The notes beneath the pieces are model-generated. The model worked only from the letters and a program-made list of their open reading frames with translations, made no database searches and was not told the origin of the DNA. This document shows, piece after piece, positions 6,831-15,691 of a DNA stretch of 58,689 bases (position 1 is its first letter; every line of letters begins with the position of its first letter). Origin of the DNA: Bacteroidales bacterium (GTDB taxonomy: Bacteria > Bacteroidota > Bacteroidia > Bacteroidales > UBA932); the NCBI GenBank assembly GCA_017464245.1, contig JAFUDV010000071.1, forward strand, positions 1-58,689, read 5' to 3'. Made by a program: the position numbers and the translations under genes.

Positions 6831-9776
6831 CTATGACTGGTGCGTCCGTGCCCAGTCGTGCGGAGAGACGCCGAACTGGTTCAGGAAACTCTTCGAGAAG
6901 TAGCTCGGGGAGGAGAATCCGGTCATGTAGCAGATTTCCCCGACGGAATACCGTCCTTCGGAAAGGAGGGCGGCCGCCTTGTTCAGCCGCGCCTGGTTGA
7001 TCAGGTTGTTGGGCGTCTCGCCGCAGAGCTCCTTCACCTTGGCGAACAGGCCGGAGCGGGAGATGGCCATCTCCTTGGCAAGGAAGCCGACGGAGAGCTC
7101 CGGATTGGCCACGTTCTCCGCGATGATCCGGTCCAGCTTGAGCAGGAAGTCTTCCTCCCTGTCCGGCACGCGCTCTTCCGTCTCGGGCGCTTTCCCTTCC
7201 CGCAGCGACAGGGCGGCGCGCATCTGCTGGAGGCTGGCGGACAGGCTGCGGAGCATCCGGTGGTTCTTTTCGATGACGGAAAGCCCGCCTTTGACGGCCT
7301 GCGGCACCCGCGGTTCCTCCTTGATCCGGTCCAGTTGGACGCCGATTCCCGTCAGGGGCGCTTCCAGCTGGTCCGCCAGGGAGGTGAGGAGCTGGACCCG
7401 GTCGTCCCGTTCCTCCTCCTTGAGCAGGGAAACCGCGGCGTCCAGCTGCTGCTCATAGCGGGCCTTGGACTCTTCTTCCTTCCGTTTCAGGTACCAGCGT
7501 CCCAGCAGCCAGAACAGGATGCCCACCAGGAGCACGTACAGGATGAGCGCCACGTTGGACAGGAGGGGGTGCGGCCGGACGGTGAAAGACAGGGTGGCCC
7601 CCTCCGTGTTCCAGACGCCGCTGTTGTTGCAGGCGGTCAGCTGCAGGCGGTATCGGCCGGCGGGCAGCTTGTTCAGGGACAGGAAGTTCTGGTTCCCGAT
7701 CTGCTTCCATTCCGGGTCCAGGCCTTCCAGCCGGTAGGCGAACCGGATCTTTTCGGGTGCTTCATAGCTGAGGGCGGCGAAGGAGATGTAGATGTCCCGC
7801 ATCCGCCAGGGCAGGACGATGTGCCCGAGGCTGCCGTTCTGGAAGGCATCCATGAACAGCCCGGGTCCGGAGGCATGGAAGCGGGTGAACAGCACGGGCG
7901 GCGGCGTGTCGTTGCCCTTGACGCCCGGAAAGAAGGAGACGAACCCGTCGGCGGCGCCCATGTAGATCCGGCCGTCCCGGGTGACGGTGCCGGCATTCGT
8001 GGAGAACAGGCTGGAGGTGATTCCGTCGTTGGCACCGAACGATTCCCGCCTTCCGTCGGCGAGGAAGTAGCGGACGATGGAGGAGGCGGTGGACAGCCAC
8101 AGCTGGTTCCCGTCGGAGGCGATCCTCAGGATGTCCTCTCCGGTCATCAGGGTCTTCGCGCCTCCGTCCGCCGACAGGAGGACGAGTCCGTTCTGGGTGC
8201 CGGCAAAGACGCCCTGGGGGGCGGGGGTGAGACAGTTGATATAATTGGAAGGCAGTCCGTTGTCCGCCGTCGTGAAGGTTTGCCAGGAGCCGTCGGATTT
8301 CCGGCGGAGGACACCGCTCCGGGAGGTGGCGAACCACAGGGAGCCTTCCGCATCGGCCTGGATGTCCATGACCCAGTCGCCGGCCGCCCTTTCCTCCACA
8401 AAGCGGTCGGAGGCGGCGTCATACCGGCAGATGCCGCTGCTCGTGCCGGCCCAGAGGGTTCCGCCCGCATCCAGGCACAGGCCGTACACGCTGGGGGCGT
8501 CCAGGCCTTCGTCCTGTCCGTATTCCCGGACGAGCCCGGTCTTCAGGTTCAGCCGGAGCAGGTTGTCGGAGTAGGTACCGATCCAGAGGTCGTCCTCCTC
8601 GCGGAGCAGGGCATGGACGTTGAGCGCGGACAGCCGGCCGGACCAGCCCCGGGTCGCGCTCCATTGGACGGCGGCGTCCCGGACCGGGTCGTAGCGGAAC
8701 AGGCCGCCGTTGTCGGACCCGATCCACAGCGTTCCGTCCGGGTCCTCGCAGAAGCAGCTGACGACGAACCGTTCTTCGGCGCCGAGCAGTCCGGACAGCG
8801 AGCGGGTCGTGAACTGGCCCAGATGGGGCGCCACGTAATTCACGCCCCCATAGTACGTTCCGATCCAGAGTCCGCCTTCATGGTCCCGGGTCACGGGATA
8901 GACGAACTGGTCGGACAGGGAGGCGGGGTCGTTCCGGTCGTTCCGGTACAGGGTCTGTTCCCCGGTCTGCGGATCGAGGTGCAGCAGCCCGTCGTCCGAG
9001 CCCACCAGCAGGTTCCGTGCGCCGTCGCGGGTGAGGGAATGGATGTGGTTGAGCCCTTTTTCGGGCGGGACGGCACACCGGACCGTCCGGGTGGCGGCAT
9101 CCATCCGGTACAGCCCGAGGTTCCAGGTCCCCAGCCAGAGGTTTCCGTCCCCGTCTTCTTCCATGGCGCAGACCCGCGTGGGCGTGCAGCCCTGGAAGGA
9201 CAGGCCGGGTGATTCGAAGGACAGGCTGGAGGAATTGTACACCATCAGTCCTTCCCCGGCGGAGGCGTCGGCGACCCAGAGGCGGCCGTCTTCCGAGGAA
9301 ATGATGGCTTCCACCTGGTGTCCGTCCAGATAACCGGAGACCGTGTCGCCGGAAAGGCGGAAGACGCCCTTGCCCCACATGCCCACCCACAGGCCCCCGT
9401 CCCGGTCCTCCGTGAGTCCGGTGACTTCGCCGCGCGGAATCTCCGGGACCCGGACAACCGAGATTCCGTCGTATCGGAACAGGCCGCAGTCCGCTCCGAT
9501 CCAAAGGGTCTTCCGGGAATCCTCGAAAAGGACCAGGACCGTCCCGCTCTCTCCGTCGGGAAAGTCGTGGTGGATGGCGTCCCGTCCGTCGAAGCTGTCC
9601 AGGCCGACGGCCGTCCCTACCCAGACCAGCCCCAGGTGGTCCTGGACGATGGCGCGGACCGAATTGGATGAGAGCCCGTCCCGCGACGTGATGTGGCGGA
9701 AGGAATATCCGACGGCCGTGGCGGGCAAGGCGCCGGCGGCGAGGAGCAGCAGGAAAAGGAGTGCGCGTTTCTTCAT
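6831..9776 (-). CDS. Membrane-bound AraC-type regulator derived from a hybrid two-component system
   Basis: 981 residues. Signal peptide (1-21), about fourteen Reg_prop beta-propeller blades (for example SFRHITSRDGLSSNSVRAIV and later LWVGTAVGLDSFDG, GLWVGMWGKGVF), a Y_Y_Y domain (about 655-735), one membrane helix (about 742-762), a short coiled region, a degenerate dimerisation domain (about 790-855) and a C-terminal AraC HTH (about 875-981, ending FSKSFLNQFGVSPHDW). HTCS proteins normally carry HisKA, HATPase and receiver domains and exceed about 1300 residues. Here the H-box reads SLADQLEAPLTGI, with no His, and both the ATPase and receiver are absent. It probably senses an oligosaccharide in the periplasm and binds DNA directly. 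Its position inside the PUL, between two copies of the operator, supports local control. Confidence 0.88.
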   Translation of the reverse strand: MKKRALLFLLLLAAGALPATAVGYSFRHITSRDGLSSNSVRAIVQDHLGLVWVGTAVGLDSFDGRDAIHHDFPDGESGTVLVLFEDSRKTLWIGADCGLFRYDGISVVRVPEIPRGEVTGLTEDRDGGLWVGMWGKGVFRLSGDTVSGYLDGHQVEAIISSEDGRLWVADASAGEGLMVYNSSSLSFESPGLSFQGCTPTRVCAMEEDGDGNLWLGTWNLGLYRMDAATRTVRCAVPPEKGLNHIHSLTRDGARNLLVGSDDGLLHLDPQTGEQTLYRNDRNDPASLSDQFVYPVTRDHEGGLWIGTYYGGVNYVAPHLGQFTTRSLSGLLGAEERFVVSCFCEDPDGTLWIGSDNGGLFRYDPVRDAAVQWSATRGWSGRLSALNVHALLREEDDLWIGTYSDNLLRLNLKTGLVREYGQDEGLDAPSVYGLCLDAGGTLWAGTSSGICRYDAASDRFVEERAAGDWVMDIQADAEGSLWFATSRSGVLRRKSDGSWQTFTTADNGLPSNYINCLTPAPQGVFAGTQNGLVLLSADGGAKTLMTGEDILRIASDGNQLWLSTASSIVRYFLADGRRESFGANDGITSSLFSTNAGTVTRDGRIYMGAADGFVSFFPGVKGNDTPPPVLFTRFHASGPGLFMDAFQNGSLGHIVLPWRMRDIYISFAALSYEAPEKIRFAYRLEGLDPEWKQIGNQNFLSLNKLPAGRYRLQLTACNNSGVWNTEGATLSFTVRPHPLLSNVALILYVLLVGILFWLLGRWYLKRKEEESKARYEQQLDAAVSLLKEEERDDRVQLLTSLADQLEAPLTGIGVQLDRIKEEPRVPQAVKGGLSVIEKNHRMLRSLSASLQQMRAALSLREGKAPETEERVPDREEDFLLKLDRIIAENVANPELSVGFLAKEMAISRSGLFAKVKELCGETPNNLINQARLNKAAALLSEGRYSVGEICYMTGFSSPSYFSKSFLNQFGVSPHDWARTHQS

Positions 9777-9782
9777 GGTTCA

Positions 9783-9790
9783 CAAAGATA
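9783..9790 (-). promoter_or_regulatory. -7 box of the regulator gene
   Basis: The minus strand reads TATCTTTG here, 6 nt before the start codon at 9774-9776, implying a nearly leaderless mRNA. No clear -33 TTG is found at 19-21 nt. The operator site at 9822-9837 lies upstream, so autoregulation is possible. Confidence 0.5.
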
Positions 9791-9821
9791 GTCTAAATAT
9801 CGGAAAACCATCGTTCCAATC

Positions 9822-9887
9822 TTGGACGATTTTACAAAAAGATTGGATTCCCCTGCCACCGCCCGCCAAATGGAATCAATATATTTG
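9822..9887 (+). promoter_or_regulatory. Operator and promoter of the GH127-GH51-GH27 operon
   Basis: Half-site 1 TTGGACGATTTT (9822-9833) and a weaker half-site 2 TTGGATTC (from 9843) are 21 bp apart. The -7 box TATATTTG at 9880-9887 is 36 nt after half-site 2 counted as at the other operators. No -33 TTG is present, as expected of an activator-dependent promoter. Confidence 0.62.
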
Positions 9888-9908
9888 TATCAACCCATAT
9901 TCGGCACT

Positions 9909-12344
9909 ATGACCAGAAGAATCCTTTCCCTCCTTGCCGGCGCCCTTGCCGCCGTCTCGCTGCAGGCGCAGCCTGCCTCCGTTTCCGCCTCGGGCGGCTA
10001 TCCCATCGACCCGGTCCCCTTCACCAGCGTGAAGGTCACCCCGGACTCCTTCTGGGGCCAGCGCCTGAAGGCCTCCCGCGAAGTGACCATCCCCCTGGCG
10101 TTCTCCAAGTGCGAGAGCGAGGGCCGCTACGAGAACTTCGTGAAGGCCGCGAAGCAGATGCACTCCCCCGTGAACCTGGGCTATGAGGTGAAGGGTTATT
10201 CCTTCGACGACACGGACGTATACAAGACCATCGAGGGCGCATCCTACGTGCTCCAGACCTATCCGGACAAGAAACTGCAGGCCTACATCGACAGCGTGCT
10301 CACGATCGTCGCCGCCGCCCAGGAGCCGGACGGCTACCTGTACACGGCGCGGACGATGAACCCCGAGCATCCGCACGAATGGGCGGGCGACCGCCGCTGG
10401 GTCAAGGACGAGGAACTCAGCCATGAACTGTACAACCTGGGCCACATGGTGGAAGGCGCCATCGCCCACTGGCAGGCCACCGGCAAGCGCAATTTCCTGG
10501 ACATCGCCATCCGATACGCCGACTGCGTGGTCCGCGAAGTGGGTTCCGGCTCCGGCCAGGCCCGCGTGGTCCCGGGCCACCAGATCGCCGAGATGGCCCT
10601 CGCGAAACTGTACCTCGCGACCGGGGAGAAGAAATACCTGGACGAGGCGAAGTTCTTCCTGGACGAGCGTGGAAAGACCGAATACCGGGAAGAGTACAAC
10701 CAGACGCACCTGCCGGTCCTGGAGCAGAGCGAGGCCGTGGGCCATGCCGTCCGCGCCGCCTACATGTACGCCGGCATGGCTGACGTGGCCGCCCTCACCG
10801 GGGACAAGGGCTACATCGATGCCATCGACCGGATCTGGGACAACATCGTGTCCAAGAAGCTCTATATCACCGGCGGCATCGGCGCCACCAACAACGGCGA
10901 GGCCTTCGGGGCCAACTATGAACTGCCCAACATGAGCGCCTACTGCGAGACCTGCGCCGCCATCGGCAACGTGTATGTCAACTACCGGATGTTCCTCCTG
11001 CACGGTGACTCCAAGTACTACGACGTCCTGGAACGCACCCTGTACAACGGCCTGATCAGCGGCGTCTCCCTGGAAGGGAACGGATTCTTCTATCCCAACC
11101 CGCTGGAGTCCATCGGCCAGCACCAGCGCCAGGCCTGGTTCGGCTGCGCCTGCTGCCCGTCCAACATCTGCCGCTTCATCCCGTCGGTCCCCGGCTATGT
11201 GTACGCCGTGAAGGACAACGCCCTGTACGTGAACCTGTTCATGTCCAACACGATGACCCGGAAGGTGGGCGGCAAGGCCGTCACCCTGACCCAGAAGACC
11301 GGCTATCCCTGGAACGGCGACGTCTTGATCACCATCGACAAGACTTCCCTCCGGAAGGAGATGGCCCTCAAGATCCGCATTCCCGGCTGGGTGCGCAGCG
11401 AGGCGGTCCCCTCCGACCTGTACGCCTATGCCGACGGCCTCCGTCCGAAATACACCGTGAAAGTGAACGGCGTCCCCGTGGAAAGCGCCCTGGAGCAGGG
11501 CTATTTCACCGTTTCCCGCAAGTGGGAGGCGGAAGACGAAGTGGAGATCCATTTCGACATGCTGCCCCGTGTCGTGAAGGCCGACGGCCGCGTGGCGGCC
11601 GATGAAGGCCGGGTCGCCGTGGAGCGGGGACCCGTGGTGTACTGCGCCGAATGGCCGGACAATCCGGGTTTCTCCGTGCGGAGCGTCCTCATGAACCAGG
11701 AGCCGCAGTTCGCCGTCAGGCACAGCACCGACCTGTACGGCGTCGAGAAGATCACGACCCGGGCGCAGGTCCTCTCGTTCGGGGTCGATGGCCGGCTGAC
11801 TACTCGGGATGTGGACCTGACGCTCATCCCGTACTACGCCTGGTGCCACCGGGGCAGCGGCGAGATGACGGTGTGGCTGCCGCAGGAACTGCGCGCCACC
11901 CTTCCCTCCAAGCCGGCCACCCTGGCTTCCCAGAGCAAGGTGAACGCCTCCACCCCGACCCGGGCCCTCGGTTCCGTCAATGACCGGCTGGTGCCCCGCC
12001 ACGACGGTGACCGTTCCGCCCCCTATTACCACTGGTGGCCCAAGCAGGGCGGCACCGAGTGGATCACCTATGACTTCGCCGCACCGGCGACCGTGTCCCG
12101 CAGCTCCGTCTGGTGGTTCGAGGACCAGCCCTGGGGCGGCTGCGGCCTCCCGGCGGCCTGGCGGCTCTATTACAGGGACGCGTCCGGCAACTGGGCTCCG
12201 GTGGAGGATCCCTCCGGCTATCCGGTCCGTAAAGGCGCGGCCTGCGAGGTGCAGTTCAAGCCGGTGACCACCTCGGCCGTGAAAATGGAAATCGACCTTC
12301 CGGCGGAGCTTTCCGCGGGTCTCTTCGAATGGGATGTGAGATGA
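9909..12344 (+). CDS. Beta-L-arabinofuranosidase, GH127
   Basis: 811 residues from the ATG at 9909; upstream in-frame codons lack a signal peptide and overlap the promoter. Signal peptide (RILSLLAGALAAVSLQAQ), then the GH127 domain: FTSVKVTPDSFWGQRLKAS, the YLYTARTMNPEHPHEWAGD region, HQIAEMALAKLY, NNGEAFGANYELPN, YCETCAAIG with Glu347/Cys349 and CACCPSN with Cys415/Cys416. These are the zinc and nucleophile residues known from HypBA1. A C-terminal beta region (about 700-811; SSVWWFEDQPWGG, GLPAAWRLYYRD) resembles an F5/8-type or accessory module. First gene of an operon whose next four members overlap or abut. Substrate likely Hyp-linked or other beta-L-arabinofuranosides. Confidence 0.9.
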   Translation: MTRRILSLLAGALAAVSLQAQPASVSASGGYPIDPVPFTSVKVTPDSFWGQRLKASREVTIPLAFSKCESEGRYENFVKAAKQMHSPVNLGYEVKGYSFDDTDVYKTIEGASYVLQTYPDKKLQAYIDSVLTIVAAAQEPDGYLYTARTMNPEHPHEWAGDRRWVKDEELSHELYNLGHMVEGAIAHWQATGKRNFLDIAIRYADCVVREVGSGSGQARVVPGHQIAEMALAKLYLATGEKKYLDEAKFFLDERGKTEYREEYNQTHLPVLEQSEAVGHAVRAAYMYAGMADVAALTGDKGYIDAIDRIWDNIVSKKLYITGGIGATNNGEAFGANYELPNMSAYCETCAAIGNVYVNYRMFLLHGDSKYYDVLERTLYNGLISGVSLEGNGFFYPNPLESIGQHQRQAWFGCACCPSNICRFIPSVPGYVYAVKDNALYVNLFMSNTMTRKVGGKAVTLTQKTGYPWNGDVLITIDKTSLRKEMALKIRIPGWVRSEAVPSDLYAYADGLRPKYTVKVNGVPVESALEQGYFTVSRKWEAEDEVEIHFDMLPRVVKADGRVAADEGRVAVERGPVVYCAEWPDNPGFSVRSVLMNQEPQFAVRHSTDLYGVEKITTRAQVLSFGVDGRLTTRDVDLTLIPYYAWCHRGSGEMTVWLPQELRATLPSKPATLASQSKVNASTPTRALGSVNDRLVPRHDGDRSAPYYHWWPKQGGTEWITYDFAAPATVSRSSVWWFEDQPWGGCGLPAAWRLYYRDASGNWAPVEDPSGYPVRKGAACEVQFKPVTTSAVKMEIDLPAELSAGLFEWDVR

Positions 12345-14374
12345 GGAAAGGACTGACGCTCTGTTTGTCCGTGCTCCTTCCCGCCGTCCTCCTCGCCCAG
12401 CCGCGGGGAGCGACCCTGGTGGTGGACGAGACGGCGGCGGGAATCCCCGTCCAGCCCACGATGTACGGCATCTTCCTGGAAGACATCAATTTCGCCGCGG
12501 ACGGCGGCCTGTATGCGGAGAAGATCTGCAACCGTTCCTTCGAGTATGACAATCCCCTGCAGGGTTGGAAGACTTTCGGCAAGGTGGAGGTCCTTTCGGA
12601 GGGCGGTCCTTTCGACCGGAACCCGCATTACGTGCGGCTCCGCTACCCCGGCCATCCGGCCCGCCAGTGCGGGCTGGAGAACGGCGGCTGGCTGGGCATC
12701 GGCCTGGAGGAAGGGGCGGAGTACCGGCTCTCCTTCTGGGCGCGCACGGCGGGAAAACCCCGCACGGTGGGCCTCCTGGCCGTCCTGTGCGATCCCTATG
12801 GCGCTTCCGAGGACCAGGCCCTGGCGGCGGAGGAAGTGACGGTCACCTCTTCCAAATGGACGGAATATGAAGTCCGGCTCACGGCGGGCCGCACGGTTCC
12901 GAAGGGCGCTTTCCGGCTTTTGCTGTGGGACGGGAGCCCGGAGGCGGCCGTGGACATCGAGCATGTCTCCCTGTTTCCTGTCGATACGTTCCATGGCGAT
13001 GAAAACGGTCTCCGGAAGGACCTGGCGCAGGCCCTGGCGGACCTGCACCCCGGCATTCTCCGGTTCCCCGGCGGCTGCATCGTGGAAGGGACGTCCCTGG
13101 ACAACCGTTATCAATGGAAGAACACGGTGGGCCCGGTGGAGAACCGTCCCATCAACATCAACCGGTGGAACTACGGCACTTTCGAGCGGATGTTCCCCGA
13201 TTATTACCAGAGCGGCGGCCTGGGATTCTACGAGTACTTCCGCCTGGCGGAGGAGATCGGCGCCGAGCCGGTCCCCATCGTGAGCTGCGGCATGGCCTGC
13301 CAGTTCCAGAACGACCCCGAGTGGAAGGCGTACTGCCCGATGGATGAACTGGATACCTATATCCAGGATGCCCTGGACCTCATCGAGTTCGCCAACGGTT
13401 CCCCAAAGAGCAAGTGGGGGAAGGTGCGGGCCGGGATGGGCCATCCCGAACCCTTCGGCCTCAAGTACCTGGGCATCGGCAACGAGCAGTGGGGCGCGGC
13501 GTTTATCGAGCGTTTCGAGCCTTTCATGAAGGCCGTGCGGGCGAAGTATCCCGACATCCAAATCGTCGGCACTTCCGGACCCTACCTGGGCGGAGAATGG
13601 TTCGACGATCTCTGGAAGGAGATGCGCCGTCTGGACGTGGACCTGGTGGACGAGCACTACTACAGCTGGGAGGGATTCTACGAGAAGAACGCCGACCGGT
13701 ATGACAAGTATCCCCGTACCGGTCCCAAGGTCTTTGCGGGCGAGTACGCCTGCCACGGCAGCGACGGCAAGAAGTTCAACCACTTCAACGCCGCCCTCCT
13801 GGAGGCTTCCTTCATGACCGGCCTGGAGCGGAATGCGGATGTCGTGGTCATGTCCAGCTACGCCCCCACCTTCGCCCATGTCGAGGGCTGGCAGTGGCGT
13901 CCGGACCTCATCTGGTTCGACAACCTGCGTGTCATGCGTTCCTGCAGCTACTATGTGCAGCAGCTGTATGCGGCCAACAAGGGCAGCCGCGTGCTCCCGC
14001 TGACCCTCGACGGAAAGCCGGTGGTGAACGCGAACGGCCTGAACGCCACCTGCGCCGTGGAGGACACGACCGGCGACCTGATCGTCAAGATCGCGAACCT
14101 GAGCCCGTATTCGCAGGTGGTCACCTTCGACCTGCCCGGCGGACTGACCGGGGCGGAGCGGACCTCCCTCCACAGCGACAATCCCATGGACGAGAACACG
14201 CTGGACGAGCCGTCCCGCATCGTCCCCGTCACGTTGGCGCTGGATCTCACGCCGGTTGCCGATCCGGCCAATGAGTGGCTTCTGGGCGTCCGGAAGCGGG
14301 AGAACGGCCGCATCGCCTACAGCGAACGGCTGGGCGGACGGACCTTCGCGGTGTACAGATTCCATACGAAATGA
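12341..14374 (+). CDS. Alpha-L-arabinofuranosidase, GH51
   Basis: 677 residues; the start overlaps the previous stop (ATGA), the normal sign of translational coupling. Signal peptide (LTLCLSVLLPAVLLAQ), the GH51 N-terminal signature MYGIFLEDINFAADGGLYAE, a CBM-like beta insert, then the TIM barrel with ILRFPGGCIVEG, YLGIGNEQWG (acid/base Glu382), LVDEHYYSWEGFY and VFAGEYACHG (nucleophile Glu468). The C-terminal beta domain follows. GH51 enzymes remove terminal alpha-L-arabinofuranose, including alpha-1,3 caps. In the extensin hypothesis it would take off the terminal alpha-linked residue of Hyp-Ara4 before the beta-arabinofuranosidases act. Confidence 0.93.
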   Translation: MRKGLTLCLSVLLPAVLLAQPRGATLVVDETAAGIPVQPTMYGIFLEDINFAADGGLYAEKICNRSFEYDNPLQGWKTFGKVEVLSEGGPFDRNPHYVRLRYPGHPARQCGLENGGWLGIGLEEGAEYRLSFWARTAGKPRTVGLLAVLCDPYGASEDQALAAEEVTVTSSKWTEYEVRLTAGRTVPKGAFRLLLWDGSPEAAVDIEHVSLFPVDTFHGDENGLRKDLAQALADLHPGILRFPGGCIVEGTSLDNRYQWKNTVGPVENRPININRWNYGTFERMFPDYYQSGGLGFYEYFRLAEEIGAEPVPIVSCGMACQFQNDPEWKAYCPMDELDTYIQDALDLIEFANGSPKSKWGKVRAGMGHPEPFGLKYLGIGNEQWGAAFIERFEPFMKAVRAKYPDIQIVGTSGPYLGGEWFDDLWKEMRRLDVDLVDEHYYSWEGFYEKNADRYDKYPRTGPKVFAGEYACHGSDGKKFNHFNAALLEASFMTGLERNADVVVMSSYAPTFAHVEGWQWRPDLIWFDNLRVMRSCSYYVQQLYAANKGSRVLPLTLDGKPVVNANGLNATCAVEDTTGDLIVKIANLSPYSQVVTFDLPGGLTGAERTSLHSDNPMDENTLDEPSRIVPVTLALDLTPVADPANEWLLGVRKRENGRIAYSERLGGRTFAVYRFHTK

Positions 14375-15690
14375 CGGAGAAACTGAAGGTTCTGGCCGTT
14401 ATCTTCCTCCTGGCGGCCGCCGTTTCCTGCGGAAAGGACAGGATCGAGGAGAAGACGGGTCCCGTGGCCCCCGCCGAAGTGACCTTCACCGCGGATGTCA
14501 TCGCCCACATCGACATCCTCACCGACGGCGGTGCTGCGGTGGATTCCAAGGACCCGAAGAACTACCGGCCCTGCACCGTCAAGGTCTCGGGGGAGGAATC
14601 GTATGCCCTGGAGGCGCGGGGGAAGATCCGCGGCCGGGGCAATTCCACCTGGAACTGGTATCCCAAGAAGCCGTACCGCATCAAGCTGGATGCATCGGCT
14701 CCCTTCCTGGGGATGGCCCCGAACAAGGACTGGGTGCTGCTGGCCGACTACCGGGACGTCACCCACATGATGAACCTCGTGGGATTCTACCTGGCGCATG
14801 GACTGGGACTTCCCTATGCCAATAACGTCCGTTACGCCACCGTCACCCTGAACGGGGAGGACCTGGGCCTGTACATGGTCACCGAACAGGTGGAGGAGGG
14901 CGGCCACCGGGTGAAGCTGGATCCGGAGGAGGGCATCCTGCTGGCCCTGGACATCAACGACGGCCCGGACGATGAGCCGCGTGCGACGGACAATTTCTTC
15001 TCGGACGTGTACGGGATGGCGGCGGCCGTAAAGTATCCCGAGGACGCCGGAAAGGCCGGACGGAACCGTGTCCGGGAGGAGCTGGCCTTTCTGGAACGCG
15101 CCATCGGGGAAGGGGACTGGACGGCCCTGCAGCGCGAGCTGGACGTGGCCTCCATGGCGAAGTACATCCTCATCCAGGAGATCATCTCCAACGTGGAGAT
15201 GGACAACTATCCCAGCCTGCGCAGCGGCTTCATCCACCGCTACGACGACGATTCCCCCTGGGTGATGGGCCCGCTCTGGGACTGCGACGGCGGTTTCAAC
15301 TACAACTGGGGGGACATGTACGACCACCGGGGCCGGGGCCATACCTATTTCGAGAACTACCGGACCCTGATCTTCGGGACCGATCCCTATTACCACGAGG
15401 GTGCCTACGGCAGCACTCCGTCCGACTTTTTCTGCGACCTGTTCGGCATCCCCGAATTCGTAAGCCTGCTCCAGCAGGTCTGGTCGGAGAACCAGGCCGC
15501 CCTCCTGTCGGGCCTCCTGGACTGTCTGGAGGAGCAGGAAGCCCTCATCGGGGAAGCCGCGCAGGCGGACATGGACCGCTGGGGGATTGACCGTTACTCC
15601 CATGCGGAGGAATACCGGAAACTGCGTACCTGGCTCACCAACCGGTTCCATTACCTGGACGGGGTGATCCGGAAATATCCGAAATACTGA
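14371..15690 (+). CDS. CotH-kinase-like lipoprotein
   Basis: 439 residues, start overlapping the GH51 stop (ATGA). Lipoprotein signal with lipobox AVSC (Cys20). The body matches the CotH family (atypical secreted protein kinases first seen in spore coat protein H): KIRGRGNSTWNWYPKKPYRIKL within residues about 85-110, DWVLLADYRDVTHMMNLVG, ATVTLNGEDLGLYMVTEQV, and a VMGPLWDCDGGFNYNWG segment with the Asp proposed to bind metal. In Bacteroidetes, CotH-like proteins occur in PULs, but their substrates are unknown. Position in a tight operon with arabinofuranosidases suggests a cell-surface role in the same process; actual kinase activity is not shown. Confidence 0.85.
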   Translation: MTEKLKVLAVIFLLAAAVSCGKDRIEEKTGPVAPAEVTFTADVIAHIDILTDGGAAVDSKDPKNYRPCTVKVSGEESYALEARGKIRGRGNSTWNWYPKKPYRIKLDASAPFLGMAPNKDWVLLADYRDVTHMMNLVGFYLAHGLGLPYANNVRYATVTLNGEDLGLYMVTEQVEEGGHRVKLDPEEGILLALDINDGPDDEPRATDNFFSDVYGMAAAVKYPEDAGKAGRNRVREELAFLERAIGEGDWTALQRELDVASMAKYILIQEIISNVEMDNYPSLRSGFIHRYDDDSPWVMGPLWDCDGGFNYNWGDMYDHRGRGHTYFENYRTLIFGTDPYYHEGAYGSTPSDFFCDLFGIPEFVSLLQQVWSENQAALLSGLLDCLEEQEALIGEAAQADMDRWGIDRYSHAEEYRKLRTWLTNRFHYLDGVIRKYPKY

Positions 15691-15691
15691 T

